A DNA stretch of 64,000 nt, from NCBI RefSeq assembly GCF_030936135.1, contig NC_082597.1:72040495-72104494 (forward strand). The letters run 5' to 3'. The notes beneath the pieces were generated by a model. That model had not been told where the DNA came from and made no database searches. It saw only the letters and a program-made list of their open reading frames with translations. How positions within the stretch are numbered: position 1 is the first letter of the stretch; every line of letters begins with the position of its first letter. Positions 39,776-50,719 of this stretch are shown in pieces. This DNA is from Gavia stellata (lineage: Eukaryota; Chordata; Aves; Gaviiformes; Gaviidae). The position numbers and the translations under genes were made by a program.

Positions 39776-42229
39776 AAATCTGCCTGCTTGTCTTATTTTA
39801 ACTCTCTATTTTAAGATGGTTGCAATAAGACTGTTCTCCATTTCAGCACTTAATTTTCTCAACAGTTTGATTGTGGTTTTTTTAAAGCTGGAGTAATTGT
39901 TTCTGCCAGAAACAACTGGTAAAGTGTGCTGTTCCTTTCAGAGGATCAAAGTACAAAAGATGTTCAAATAAAAGGAGAGATTAAAACCCGTAGTCTACAT
40001 TTAGTCATGGCTAGCTTTGCAGTCTGCGCATGCAGACTGTGGAGGTTGATCTTTCACAACAGCGTATTTCAAACCTCAGGCGGGTGTTGGTAACTTAGTA
40101 ACTTTGTATATTATATGGAAGTGTCAGCAGAGCCTGTGAAAATATTTTCTATGTAAAACAAAATGTTTTCTATTTATTGTTCTTGCAAAAGTGAAACTTT
40201 GCTTCCCTCCCCCTCTTCTTCTCTCTCTGTCCTTTCCCTGACTTGTTCCATGTGAGTAAATAGAGGGTGTTAACGTTTTCAGAATTGAAAAGTCCTTTTT
40301 GCCCTTTACAGCAAACACCTCCTTTACTGATTAAACCACTGTATTGTGTTTGTTGCAACTTTTATTTTCTTTGCCCAGCAGCATCTCCTCTGCTGGGTTT
40401 TACTACACAGGTAAGAAGGCACAATCCCTGCTTGATGAAGCTTCTAAGTGAGAAAGAAATAAGGGCCTGTAATACAAAAAAACCAGATCTTAACATCTCT
40501 TTGTTACCAGAATTCTTGATCCTGACATCGATCGCTTTGTTTTCACCAGCACATGGAAAAACGCTGTTTTACCTGTGTAGTTTTGCTGTTACCTTGCCAT
40601 TGCTTTGGTGCAGCACTGGTTTGGAACACTGATCTAAGAGAAGAAGTATTATATCATCTTTAAGCAGGATCTCAATAATCATGAATCTTTCCCATAAAGG
40701 GCAACCTTCTGACAGGGGCCATATTTGTCAGTAATGATGATGGATGTGATGACATTCCCTGCAGCCAGACATAAAGTTTAATTGCCACTGCGCTTGACAC
40801 AGTGATCTCTGTTCCTTGCCTCACAGTTTTGGGGAAATGACAGTAGGTGGCACTGGAGAATAGTAACACAAACGTTATGAAATGGAGCAGTTTCCTCACT
40901 GGCTCTCTCTTTAGCCAGTTTTATGGCCCCACGGATTGCTGAAACACTTTGCTGCATTCCCTTTGCAAGCCTGTTACTACTTGAAGCCTCAAGTCTTCAA
41001 ATGCCAGGGTGCGATTTGGGAAAGCTTCAAACTGTGTGTGAAGCAACACTGAGAGCAAAAGCCTGCTGAAGATGCTGTATTTCGTCTTTGGGTGTGTTAG
41101 AGTCACTATTTTGCCAGCTCTTTACCCGCAGCTTTTTATCAGACGTAGCTTGTATGAGCACGCTCACACATGGTTTAAATCAAATACATGATTCTTCTTT
41201 AATCTGAATGAGATGTAGGCTCCTGCCGGTTGGTGGAGCAGTGAGAGTATCAAACAGAAGGAAAGGAAGTATCCCAGGGAGTATCCAGTTTACTTTGTCT
41301 CTAGAGATTTTGTCCCACATGCCAGCAAAAAAGGAGGAGACAATTCTTGGTAGTTCTAGGAGGAGTTACGGTAAAAAAAGTGACTCAGCAGTTTCCTGCC
41401 TACTACTTCGATGGGAAACAGAAAACAGAAAAAAGTGGCCACCTTTAAAGCCTAATAAAATCCTGGAAATGTTCAGAGTTTCCCAAGAAAAACCTTCAAA
41501 ACCTTCTCTTGGAAATCACTGTGGGGAGAGAGGGGGACGTGTCTCAGCTCAGTTCATATTATGCGTATAACCTTCTGTGTTTGCTTGGGAATACAAGCTC
41601 TTCCCATGCATATTTCCTCTGTTTTCTTGATCCTGCTCCTTTTACTGTGTCCAGTCACTGTGAGATGAAGCAACATCACACTGCCATAAACTCTGAAATG
41701 GCAGCTCCTAAAATTGGTGTGTTCCTCTCTCTCAGGATTGCTTTACAGTAATCACTGGTAATGACTACAGTACAGCACAAATGCTACCAAATAGTTTGTG
41801 GAGCAAGTTGACACTTTAAGGGTTGGAGAATATATGAGGAAAAAATGCATTACCTTTCACCAACTGAAATAAGTTTTGTCCTTGGCTAACTGCTTTTATA
41901 TCACAATGACATCATTGACACCTTTTTGCTATACTTTGAAGGGCAGAGTTCTCCCTGTAATAATACTTTATCAAATTATTACTTCATTCAGTTTATCACA
42001 TATAAGATATCTGAGATTAATTATTAACTTTAAATGCTTTATCCTAATCTGTTCAGTCTTACTGCATGGCTTTTTATAACTGAAATATTGTTCTGTTGAT
42101 ACTGACTCCCTCACTATTTTTGAGGATATTTTCCTGCCTGTAGCAACCTTGGAGTAGACTAGGGTTGGGATTTCGTGTGAATTCTGAATAGCCACTTCAG
42201 TGGAGCAATTTATACCTTTTTAAGGAATG

Positions 42230-42600
42230 GTATGAAGCGTGGAGGCAGATGGTCCCTGAGGGAACTCCCTCTGCGTCGTGCCTGGAGCAGCCTCTGCTGC
42301 TCCCTTTTATGGAGGGTCCTGGGCTCCTTGAGGTCTAGGAAGATGTTTGTGACCAGTGCTGTATTTACTCCAGCTCTTCAGCAGGCCCTTTGCAGAGGGG
42401 GAAGGCTTCATTGGTCTTTGGGAAATATCCCAGCATAAGGGAAGTTCTTCCCCCATTAGACTGTCACAGCTCTGCATACTGGGGAACCAAAGCCAGAGGA
42501 CCTCTTTGCCATGCAAGATTTGTACTGTCCCCTTCTGATAGCAGAGCTAGGAGTGCCTTTCAGAGCACGCACCACCAGCACAGATAGATGGAAGCTGCAA
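42230..42600. promoter_or_regulatory. GC-richer island, possible leader exon or promoter segment
   Basis: This stretch is clearly richer in G and C than the surrounding AT-rich DNA and lies 3.5 kb before the first coding exon of PIK3C2G. It contains overlapping short open frames on both strands, none with a domain I recognise. It is not CpG-dense enough to call a CpG island. A decayed LTR is an alternative. Confidence 0.2.
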
Positions 42601-42749
42601 TGAAGATGGAGTAGAGTAAAATTTCTGAATCCTGTTCTTGTGCAGAAGTCTTTCTAAGAGGCAAGTCTTTCCCTTGGAGAAGTTGTCTTGTTATTTTAAG
42701 CATGTTTGATACTTGTACTGAAAGTGTGAGATCATCTACCACCATGTTT

Positions 42750-42768
42750 AAAAAAAAAAAAAAAAAAA
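42750..42768. repeat. Poly-A tract (19 A)
   Basis: Uninterrupted run of 19 A. It could be the tail of a decayed retroposed sequence lying just upstream (the GC-richer 42.2-42.7 kb block), but no parent is recognised. Confidence 0.9.
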
Positions 42769-43016
42769 GGTTGTGTTCCCAAATTGAGAAAGAGAACAGA
42801 TAAGGTGTTACCTTTTTATTGTTACTGCTGTTTGAAATTTCCCTGAAGGAAGACGTGGGAAAGAATCATTACCACAGTAAACCGGTTAAACAGGAAGGAA
42901 ACCTTCTGATGAAAAAGTTACACCTCCTTGATACTGAAAGCACATAGGTCATCTGAACGTGTCTGTGAACAGGAAGACATAGGAGACTGTATATTCTTCT
43001 AACAAATTATGTGTTT

Positions 43017-43025
43017 CAGGTAAGA
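43017..43025 (+). promoter_or_regulatory. Zero-length acceptor/donor junction
   Basis: The sequence ...'gtgtttcag' is followed directly by 'gtaagag', with a 'ttctaac' branch-point-like word about 25 bases before. This is the layout of a recursive splice (ratchet) site. It would matter only if a long 5' UTR intron of PIK3C2G spans it, which is unproven. Confidence 0.2.
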
Positions 43026-43729
43026 GGTTGCAACAAATATTCTTACCGCTTAGCAAGTGGTCCAGCTGTCTCCTCCTGGGTTCTGGTAAAAAGAGAAAAT
43101 TGAGCCCGCAGTGCACCAAGCTTTTATACTAGAATGCATGTGCATGCTGAAGTAAGGGAAGTATTTTCGTGTGCTTGGAAAGCAACTGCAATGTCTTGAG
43201 CATTGTGTGATGCTGTCAAATCTCTTGATTTTTAGTGAATATTTTACAGTATTTGTTGGGATTGTCCCTTAAAACCCCCGATCCCAGAACCATATGATTA
43301 CATGAAAACATGGCTGTCATTTGAAAGGAAAAGGAGGGCTTCATAGCTGTAGGAAAAAAAAGTCAAACCCTCCAAAATGTGAATTCAGAAACCACAAGGC
43401 AAAGAAAATTAACTTAGAAACTTCACCTTTTTTTAAAAAAATGCATTATAAATTTTGCCTCATTAGTGATTTTTGAAAATTCGGTGTTATCAATGCACTT
43501 TGCATGATTCAAATGGAGTAACAGTGGCTGGCAAAGAGCCAGATCCTTTCCTGAAGTTTCTATGTTGTTTTGAAAAGATCAGGAGTTGGCCCGAATACAG
43601 ACCCTAGTCTTACTAACCGAACTAGCAGGTAAGACTTAAACCACTGAGATTTACAACATGGCATGCTGAGTTTCCAGTCTAAATGGTTAGTTTTAAATGC
43701 AAGCCTATATAAGAGAGACACAGTGCTAC

Positions 43730-43880
43730 AAACAGTGCTGTGTGAGCGCCTGCTCCCTGCCAGGCCCTCCCTCTGCTGTGGTCCAGGCTGCGAGAGAGTG
43801 CTCGCTGCATCCTGCAGGCTTCTTGTTACTCACGCGGACTTCCCAGCCCACTGAGGAGAACAGGGGAGCAGAACGCACAG
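43730..43880. promoter_or_regulatory. Short GC-rich segment upstream of PIK3C2G
   Basis: About 150 bases rich in G+C with several CpGs (gagcgcc, gctgcgag, tgctcgct, cacgcgg, aacgcac), standing out from AT-rich DNA and 2.2 kb before the coding exon. A 'ggcactataac' word follows at about 43890. It could be a non-coding first exon or proximal regulatory DNA. Confidence 0.2.
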
Positions 43881-45822
43881 ACCAGCCTTTGGCACTATAA
43901 CTAAACTGCCTGCTTTTAAAGACCACTAGGAAAGCAGCAATCTTCTTTTGAACAGTACGGGAAGTGCAGGAGATAAGCATTCATATACAGATAGATGGAG
44001 GTGTGCACTCTGTGTGTGTGCGAATATCTGTCTGTCAGAGAAAGGTGGGATGCCGCATATAAAAGCCTTAGTGGTGAATAAGCAGGTTAGCTGTTAGACA
44101 TTTATGTATCATTATAAACAGATTTTGCCTGAAATGTAAAGAAAATATTTTAGAAACAGTTGAAAAGGTGTAAAAGGTATTGCATTTTCTGTGCCTCTAT
44201 TATAGTCTTCCAGGTAGCCAAACTTTATTAAGGAAGATGGGGCTGGAAAGAGATATTCTTTTATCTTTTATTTTTCCTAAAACATTCCAATTTTCAAGAC
44301 AGAAAAAAAAAAAAGACATTATCTTTCTTGATTTAATGAATATATCCTTTTCTTTCTTGTTTTCTTTCTTTTATTTACCTGCTCTAGAAATGAGAAACAG
44401 AGAAAGTTCTAAATGAGGACAATTTCATAAAAAAAATTCTTATTGCTATGCTTATTAATTTTTTTATGCAAAAAAGGGTGTGATCGTAATCTAAAAATGT
44501 AGTGAACTGCAGGATTCACTCTGAGAGAAAGGTGCAGAGACTGTAATAGAATTTCATGCTTAATCATCATTCAAAGTGGTATGCATAATTTTGGTTATGC
44601 GGCTTAGTGTAACTTCATAAATGCTTTTTTTTTTTTTCCCAAACACAGTTGAAGCAAACCAAAGTGCACAACACGTGGAATCGCTAAGTTGAGTGCTTGA
44701 AAGAGTAGTTCGGCCTCTAACTTGGAGATTTCATTTCAGCCTATTTAACTTTTCATTTCTCTTCTCATTCCTCACTGTGGGTGACAGAAGCCTAAGTTAC
44801 CTAGAGTTTGACTTCAAATAAAACAAAAATAAATAAAGTTGTGATTAATACCTTCTGTTGTAATATAGATTTTCATTGCAAGGCGCTATTATCGAAACTA
44901 ATACAGTATAGAACTTGGGGACATATTGGAAAAGCTGTTTGTGGAGCTAGCAATTTCTGGGCACAATTTTTATCTTGGTAGCTTTTTTTCCTGCTAGGGA
45001 ATACATTTTTTTTATTGAATTATTAAATCAGATGTTTCTATTTCTTTTATGTGATAAAGTACCCAGAACAACTGTGTACTTTATGTAGTATTGCTGTTCT
45101 GTGTCATTTGTGTTTTTAGGCTACATCTGTATCGGTAAATAAAACAGGCCAAGGCCTTGAAGGCAAATGGCCCAGAATAGATTTTGGTTTTAGAACTAAA
45201 CTCTCTACCTAAAAAAGATACCCTCACGCCTACTGACAGCAGTCTCCAGTACATGCTGCCAATCTGAACCATAGGTCTACTTGGCACATGCCAAATCTTA
45301 TTAGGAAGCTTGCTAGTAACAGCATGAATGATGATAAGCTTCTGCAGAAACTTATGCCCTTGCCTGTTAATTTACTAAAAATGGTACAACCTCAGGCTTT
45401 GAAGATACATCTGTTTTGAAAAACAAAGAAACAAAAAGGCTGAAATTGATTTATTTATATTTGGGTTCCTTTATATATGCTATATCCAAGCTTTTGGGGT
45501 GTAGTGTTTTGAATATTAATTGGAGATCCATGTCTTCTGTGTTGTTTGACTTAACTTTTCTTCACCTGATTACACTAGGATAAAAAGTGGTAGAATATGA
45601 AGAAATTTGAGGCACAAAAAAAGAGGAAGATGTGAATGAAACTGCTATTAAAGCGACCGTTAAAACAAATCTTTCCTACCTGCTTGTTTTAGATTCCTGC
45701 ATTGTGTGCTATACAAGTGTAAAATAATGGAAATAACATGGAGATTTTCTTTAATATTTGTCAGAATTAGTATCTAGACCAATTGTTTCAGGCATCCTGT
45801 TGATGCTATTTAGGAGTCCAGG

Positions 45823-45867
45823 ATAATAATAATAACTTATCATTATTATTAAATAATAATAATAAAT
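45823..45867. repeat. (ATA)n/(ATT)n microsatellite
   Basis: Runs of ATA on both sides of a short ATT run, so the array is also an imperfect inverted repeat. It lies about 170 bases before the splice acceptor of the first coding exon. Confidence 0.9.
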
Positions 45868-46033
45868 ATGTCTGGAAATAAAGGATCAGGCAAAAGAATA
45901 TTCAAGCTCCAGATTAAGAGAATATTTCCACCCTGTGGAGAAAGCTTTAAAGCAAAAAAAGACTAAAGAAGTGTACTGCTTTCATTATAGTAGATATTTT
46001 GGGGTTTAACTTTTATTCTGTGCTTCATTTCAG

Positions 46034-46130
46034 TGGGTATGTAGCTCCAGTTCTGAACGTTACTCTCTTGACCTTGGAACTATTGTAAGACTTCCCTGAG
46101 GATTAGTAAGACCCAACAGAAGAATCAGCC
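46034..46130 (+). other. 5' untranslated part of the first PIK3C2G coding exon
   Basis: A pyrimidine-rich acceptor ending cag at 46031-46033 opens the exon. The leader contains a start-stop pair (ATG at 46039-46041 followed at once by TAG at 46042-46044) and no other ATG before the main start. Tandem stops TAG-TAA at 46104-46109 are in frame with the main ATG, so the reading frame cannot extend further upstream. Confidence 0.6.
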
Positions 46131-46790
46131 ATGGCATACTTTGGGATGGTGCCTTTCTCACACAATGAATTTCATGAAGGACAGGCTGGGGACCAAGCAT
46201 CTTACCCAATGTACCATTCTAGTTCTGCTGGACACGTCCATCTAGGATTCGATCGAATAGTTGATGAAGTCAGCAATGAATTCTTTTTTTATGGTTCATC
46301 ACATTCACATCATCAGGAAGAAATTTTTTTCCCATCCGAGGTCTTTGGTCTGAATGTGCCTGACCAGCAGTTTTGTGGTCAGCCTCTAGTTGCTTATGGT
46401 GAATTTGACCCTGGAAATCCTATCTCTCACTGGCAACAAAGTACAGTGTCACCAACGGTTGGCTTCAGATCTTCTTTACTCTCTGATTACAGAAACTTCT
46501 CTCTGGTGGATTCCTACCCCTACAGTCAAGAGAGAGAAATATATGGAGGGAACAGTATAACTCCAGTCACAAATGTGTTTGATTCAAACGTGGAAAGAGG
46601 CAACACAAACCTGGGTTTTCAGATAGGTTTTGACAATGTAGATGCTCAGTGTCCCATTCTTTTAGACAACTATCCATTTGGACAAGAAGTGAGAGATGAA
46701 AGTGGAAATGGGGAAGCCTGTTTAACTGACACTTCCAGAAGATGCGACATAGGACCTACCTGGCCCAGCAGCTCTGGACATGACAGACAG
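46131..46790 (+). CDS. PIK3C2G: PIK3C2G, first coding exon (N-terminal region)
   Basis: Encodes residues 1-220 of the class II phosphoinositide 3-kinase gamma catalytic subunit, an enzyme that phosphorylates phosphatidylinositol and PtdIns4P at the 3 position on membranes; in mammals it is mainly hepatic. The start MAY..., the conserved LGFD-x-IVDE core (about residues 38-45) and the acidic, serine-rich low-complexity character match the N-terminal extension of PIK3C2G, which precedes the Ras-binding domain. The start is chosen for its gccATGg context and the in-frame stops just upstream. The exon ends at a CAG/gtattt donor in phase 0. Without splicing the frame runs only ten codons further to a TAG. 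The frame is intact and exon length is close to the mammalian one. Identification rests mainly on the later exons, which are better conserved. Confidence 0.85.
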
Positions 46791-46918
46791 GTATTTAAAT
46801 TTTCTCATATTAATGGTGCTTAGAGTTCTTGATTCTTGTTTGTGTCCTTGCACTTTATATATTCACTCACGCTGATGCAACATGGATTAGAAGCACTTGA
46901 TTTAAAGACCTGATGAAA

Positions 46919-46924
46919 AATAAA
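46919..46924 (+). other. AATAAA signal just inside intron 1
   Basis: An AATAAA lies about 130 bases after the first coding exon's donor and about 95 bases past the read-through stop. If used, it would give a short transcript encoding a 230-residue N-terminal protein without kinase domains. The hexamer alone is weak evidence, because AATAAA is common in AT-rich DNA. Confidence 0.2.
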
Positions 46925-47739
46925 ACATTTATGCCTTGGGGGAAGCAAAAGCTTTTGCTCCTGTAGAGAGTTTTTGTCATGTGTCTTATGATTCAGCTGG
47001 CCAAAAGCAACTGTGAGACTTCTTATTCACTTCTTATTTGGTCTTTACTACTTCCAAAGATAGAGATGCAGGAAGAAGTGTCAGTTATATTTTCCAATAA
47101 CTGTGTAACTTGATTTCTTGGCTGTCTCTGTGTCTAGTTTGGCTGACATATCCTGATCCTGAGAGATGAAACATACCATGTCCTGCCTTTGCCATGTTCT
47201 GCATGCACTTATCTGTGCATATACAATTATTTTCTAAAAATAGACATACCTACTATAACTGTGGAAGCTGGATCCTATGACACACAGTCTGTCTTTAGCT
47301 GTCTTTTTGAAGCAAATACTTTGTCTTTTTTCCTCCTTCCATCATGTGTTCATAGTTCCATTCGTGGTTTTGCTGGTTTTAATAATGATGTCTTATGGGA
47401 CTCCCATGACTGACTCTGATGGTATATCTCTCCTCATTTTGCTTCTTTCAAAATCCTGACATAGAGAAGGAAAAAGAAAATTATAAATCCTCCCTTTCCT
47501 CTAGTCCTTGTTACCATTCTGAATCATTATAGGAATCCTGAAAGAGCCTACAGGATAACTCTGCATGATGAATATTAAAAGACAGTTTAGGTTCACCTTC
47601 TGCTTTTAACTCCCGGTGATCACAGTAACATAAAGCAAGAGGGAAGAGGCACTTTGATTGACTTTTTTCTATGTCTGTGAATAGGGAGAACTATATAAGT
47701 AAATATATGCAGACCCGGACAGATGGGGAGGCAGGGAAC

Positions 47740-48600
47740 TCTTAAGGACAGGAACTCTTAAGCCTAATCCTGGGCACCGCATTTTGGAAGTTCAGTGATG
47801 AATACAAAAGAGGAGGGGATTGATAGGAGGAGAGACAAAAGGTTGTTGCTTTTTACTTACGATAGGAAAACTAAAGCATGCTGACATCATGATGAAAAGA
47901 ACAAGCCTTCTCATGAGAAAAGTAGAAAATAGTGGGATACAAACGAGCAGGAGGAGATTAAATTGTGGTATGGGAAGACGAGGTGCTAGAGGAAGCAGAC
48001 ATATAAGAACAGGCACAAACACTTCTGTGACGGAGGAGGAGAAAATTATAGGGGAGGGAAGAGAAGACATGAGTGAGTCGAGGGTGACTACAATCGAATG
48101 TGTGGGAGGATTTGATTAAGTCAGGGAAGTATTTGAGCTGTTTGGCTAGAAGAAGAAGAAATGGGAGAGAGGAGAGAATTGATTTGTAGCAGAAAAATCA
48201 GTGTGGTCACAGGAATTCCTTCAGGGAGAAACAGCTGTGTCAGGATAGAAAGAGCCAAAGCAAGGGGCTGGCAACTGAGCCTTGAGATGGTAAGAAAGGG
48301 CAAATAAGAATGAAAGAAAGTTGAGAGAAGGATAAAAAAAAGCCTGTGAAGTAACTCATTGCTACCGGGCTGGGAGTTTTGGAAAAGATAAGAAGGGCTG
48401 CGGGGTGACAAGGCTGATGCTGACTCAGACTGTCAGAATGGTTGGAAAAGTGGAGCACCACAGCAAAAAAAAGAGAATGAGCACAGATTGGATTGGTGAA
48501 GTCCAGATGAGTAAATGATGCATCTGAGTAGTAGGAGATGAGAACCAGGACTGCAGACTGAGTGAAATGGAAGGGATGCTGAAACATGGAGATTAGCATT
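47740..48600. repeat. Purine-rich block of unknown origin
   Basis: About 860 bases with a strong excess of A and G on the + strand, broken by few pyrimidine runs. It starts near a short direct duplication of 'ggaactcttaag' (about 47737-47762). The skew leaves three long open frames on the minus strand (92, 96 and 119 codons), whose serine/leucine/phenylalanine-rich translation looks like a by-product of composition rather than a protein. Confidence 0.55.
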
Positions 48601-49535
48601 GAGATAGCTCATAGGTATGCAAGATGAAATATTCACATTGCTGAAATCATACTGTCATTCTGATCCTTAGCTCTTGGATACAGTTGTATGGCCCTAGGCT
48701 TTATTTAATGCGTGCTAATCAAAACATGTCCAGTGTAATAGAGGAAATGTTAATTTTCTCTGGCCTTGTCATCACCGAGTCAGATGTTCAAAAATACTAA
48801 AGAAACTGTCTTCATAACATGCCTGTGAAAAGAGATTTTATTTTCTATATATTAGAAAGAAGACTGAAATACAACATAAAAAGTATCCAACAGATTTGGC
48901 TGCTCCATCTATGATATTTAGGATCTAATATTTTCAGACTAACTAGCAAGACTCACTTCTTCACCCAAGCCCAATCATCAGACCAAACTTCATAATTTCA
49001 GCTTGAGTGCTCCAGAAGTGAGAAATACACAATTAGTGTTCATATTTGGGAAGGATGGTTCAGGTGACTTGTTTAGCATAATGTGAGAAATCTGTGGATG
49101 GGGAAAAGATAGATTCCAGTCATGCAGGAGTGCACTCTGTTACTTTATCCCTGTTGTCATCAGTTCTCTCCATATGCAATTCTCTGTCTCATTCACTGCA
49201 CGCTTTCAGATATTTGCAATGAGTGGAGACTGGAGTCCTATAGAAAAATAATGTGTGATCGTGTAATTAATAGCTTACCTTTATATTCAATGGGAAGAAA
49301 TTAAAGTTTCTGGACACCTGAAAAGAGAAATGACAAAACTAAACCTCTCATCCACATGATTCACCAATGGAGTTGAAACTATGTATCTACATACATCTGC
49401 TACCAGAACTAATTTGAGTTAGTTAGCAATAGTATATTAATTCCCTCTGTGTAGACTATTACCAGTTAGCCTGGCGAACAGGGTGGGCAAACGGGGCGTG
49501 GCGCATCAGTTCGCGCTTCAGTTCGCGCAGACAGG

Positions 49536-50717
49536 GTGTGCCGGGGAGGTGTGCGGTCAGGGCGCAGTCCTCCCTTCCTGGCTCTAGAGGCTCTCTTGAT
49601 GAGTGGTCATCACCCTCCCAGAAGAGGCCCAGTTATGGTCTCCACTTGGCCGAATGCCATTGCCAGAAGGAATGTGGCAACCCAGACAGAGCTTCTGCTC
49701 AAGCACGTGGCTGTCCAGTTCTCCAGCTGCCAGGAGTGCCTGAGCCTGTCGCTCATGCTGGAGGCCGGGAGAAACAACACCTGTGTGCGGTGCGACCAGG
49801 TGAATGATCTGCTCAGCCTGGTGGCAGAGCTGAAGGAGGAAGTGGAGACTATGGAACATCAGGGAGTGCAAGAGGGAGATAGATTGGTGAAGCCATACCC
49901 TACCATCCTGAGGCAAAGGTAGCTGATGGAGGCTCCACGAGAAGCAGAGGATCCCTTACCCTCTTGCCACCGGGCAGAAGGAGGGGACCTAAGAGGCGAA
50001 CGGGAATGGAAACAGGTCCCTGCTCGGGGCAGCAGGCGAATCCCCTCCCGGCCTCCCTCACCTTCCCAGCTGCCCCTAGACCACAGTTATGGGGCTCTGG
50101 AACTTGAGGGCCAGGATAATGAGGATATGGATGAAAGTCCTTCCAGGGGGTTGCCTAGAGCAAGACAGTCTGCCCCACACATCACAACGACCTCTACTAA
50201 GACAAAAAGGAGGGTAATTGTCGTAGGTGATTGCCTTCTGAGGGGAACAGAGGGCCCAATATGCTGACCAGACCCAACCCACAGGGAAGTCTGCTGCCTC
50301 CCTGCGGCCCGGGTGAGAGAGGTCACTAGGCAACTTCCTGGTCTGGTACGGCCCACTGATTACTACCCGCTGTTGGTTTTGCAGGTTGGCAGTGATGAGG
50401 TTGCACAAAGTAGCCTAAAAGTGATCAAGAGGGACTTCAGAGCACTGGGGAGACTGGATGAGGGATCGGGAGCACAGGTAGTGTTTTCCTCAATCCCTTC
50501 AGTGGCAGGGAGGAACACTGAAAGGAACAGGAAAGCGAACCTGGTTAACACATGGCTCAGAGGCTGGTGCCGTCAGAGGAATTTCGGTTTTTTTGACCAT
50601 AGGGCAGTCTACACGGCACTGGGCCTGCTGGCAGCAGATAGAGTTAAACTATCCTCAAGGGGGAAAAGGATTCTCACTTATGAGTTGGCGAGCCTCATCG
50701 AGAGGGCTTTAAACTAG
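49536..50717 (+). pseudogene. CR1 ORF1, inactivated
   Basis: One continuous frame broken by two nonsense codons, TAG at 49920-49922 and TGA at 50265-50267; the second sits where CR1 relatives keep an arginine after TEGPIC. The first in-frame ATG is at 49599. Recognisable parts are two CxxC pairs (CQEC, CVRC) of the PHD-like finger near the N terminus, a short coiled-coil stretch (VAELKEEVETMEHQ), and an SGNH-hydrolase-like esterase region beginning IVVGDCLLRG with a VLQVGSDE block. Near the C terminus the usual catalytic D-x-x-H reads DRVK, so the histidine is missing. ORF1 proteins of this type bind RNA and help form the retrotransposition particle. The stop at 50715-50717 is directly followed by ORF2. 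Confidence 0.85.
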
Positions 50718-50719
50718 AT

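Larger units (their letters stand above)
36760..46033. other. Upstream flank or 5' UTR introns of PIK3C2G
   Basis: This stretch lies before the first coding exon. Because that exon opens with a splice acceptor, part of this DNA is probably an intron between non-coding and coding exons. The open frames 40267-40632 and 41208-41570 (about 120 codons each) show no recognisable domain. Repeats and GC-rich islands inside it are listed separately. Confidence 0.4.

Noticed and set aside
40267..40632. 121-codon open frame, + strand
   Set aside because: The frame looks random and overlaps minus-strand frames; no homologue recognised.
41208..41570. 120-codon open frame upstream of PIK3C2G
   Set aside because: No domain, no convincing splice pair joining it to the gene, and a codon pattern that looks random.
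47792..48599. Three long minus-strand open frames
   Set aside because: They follow from the purine skew of the + strand, which removes stops on the other strand.
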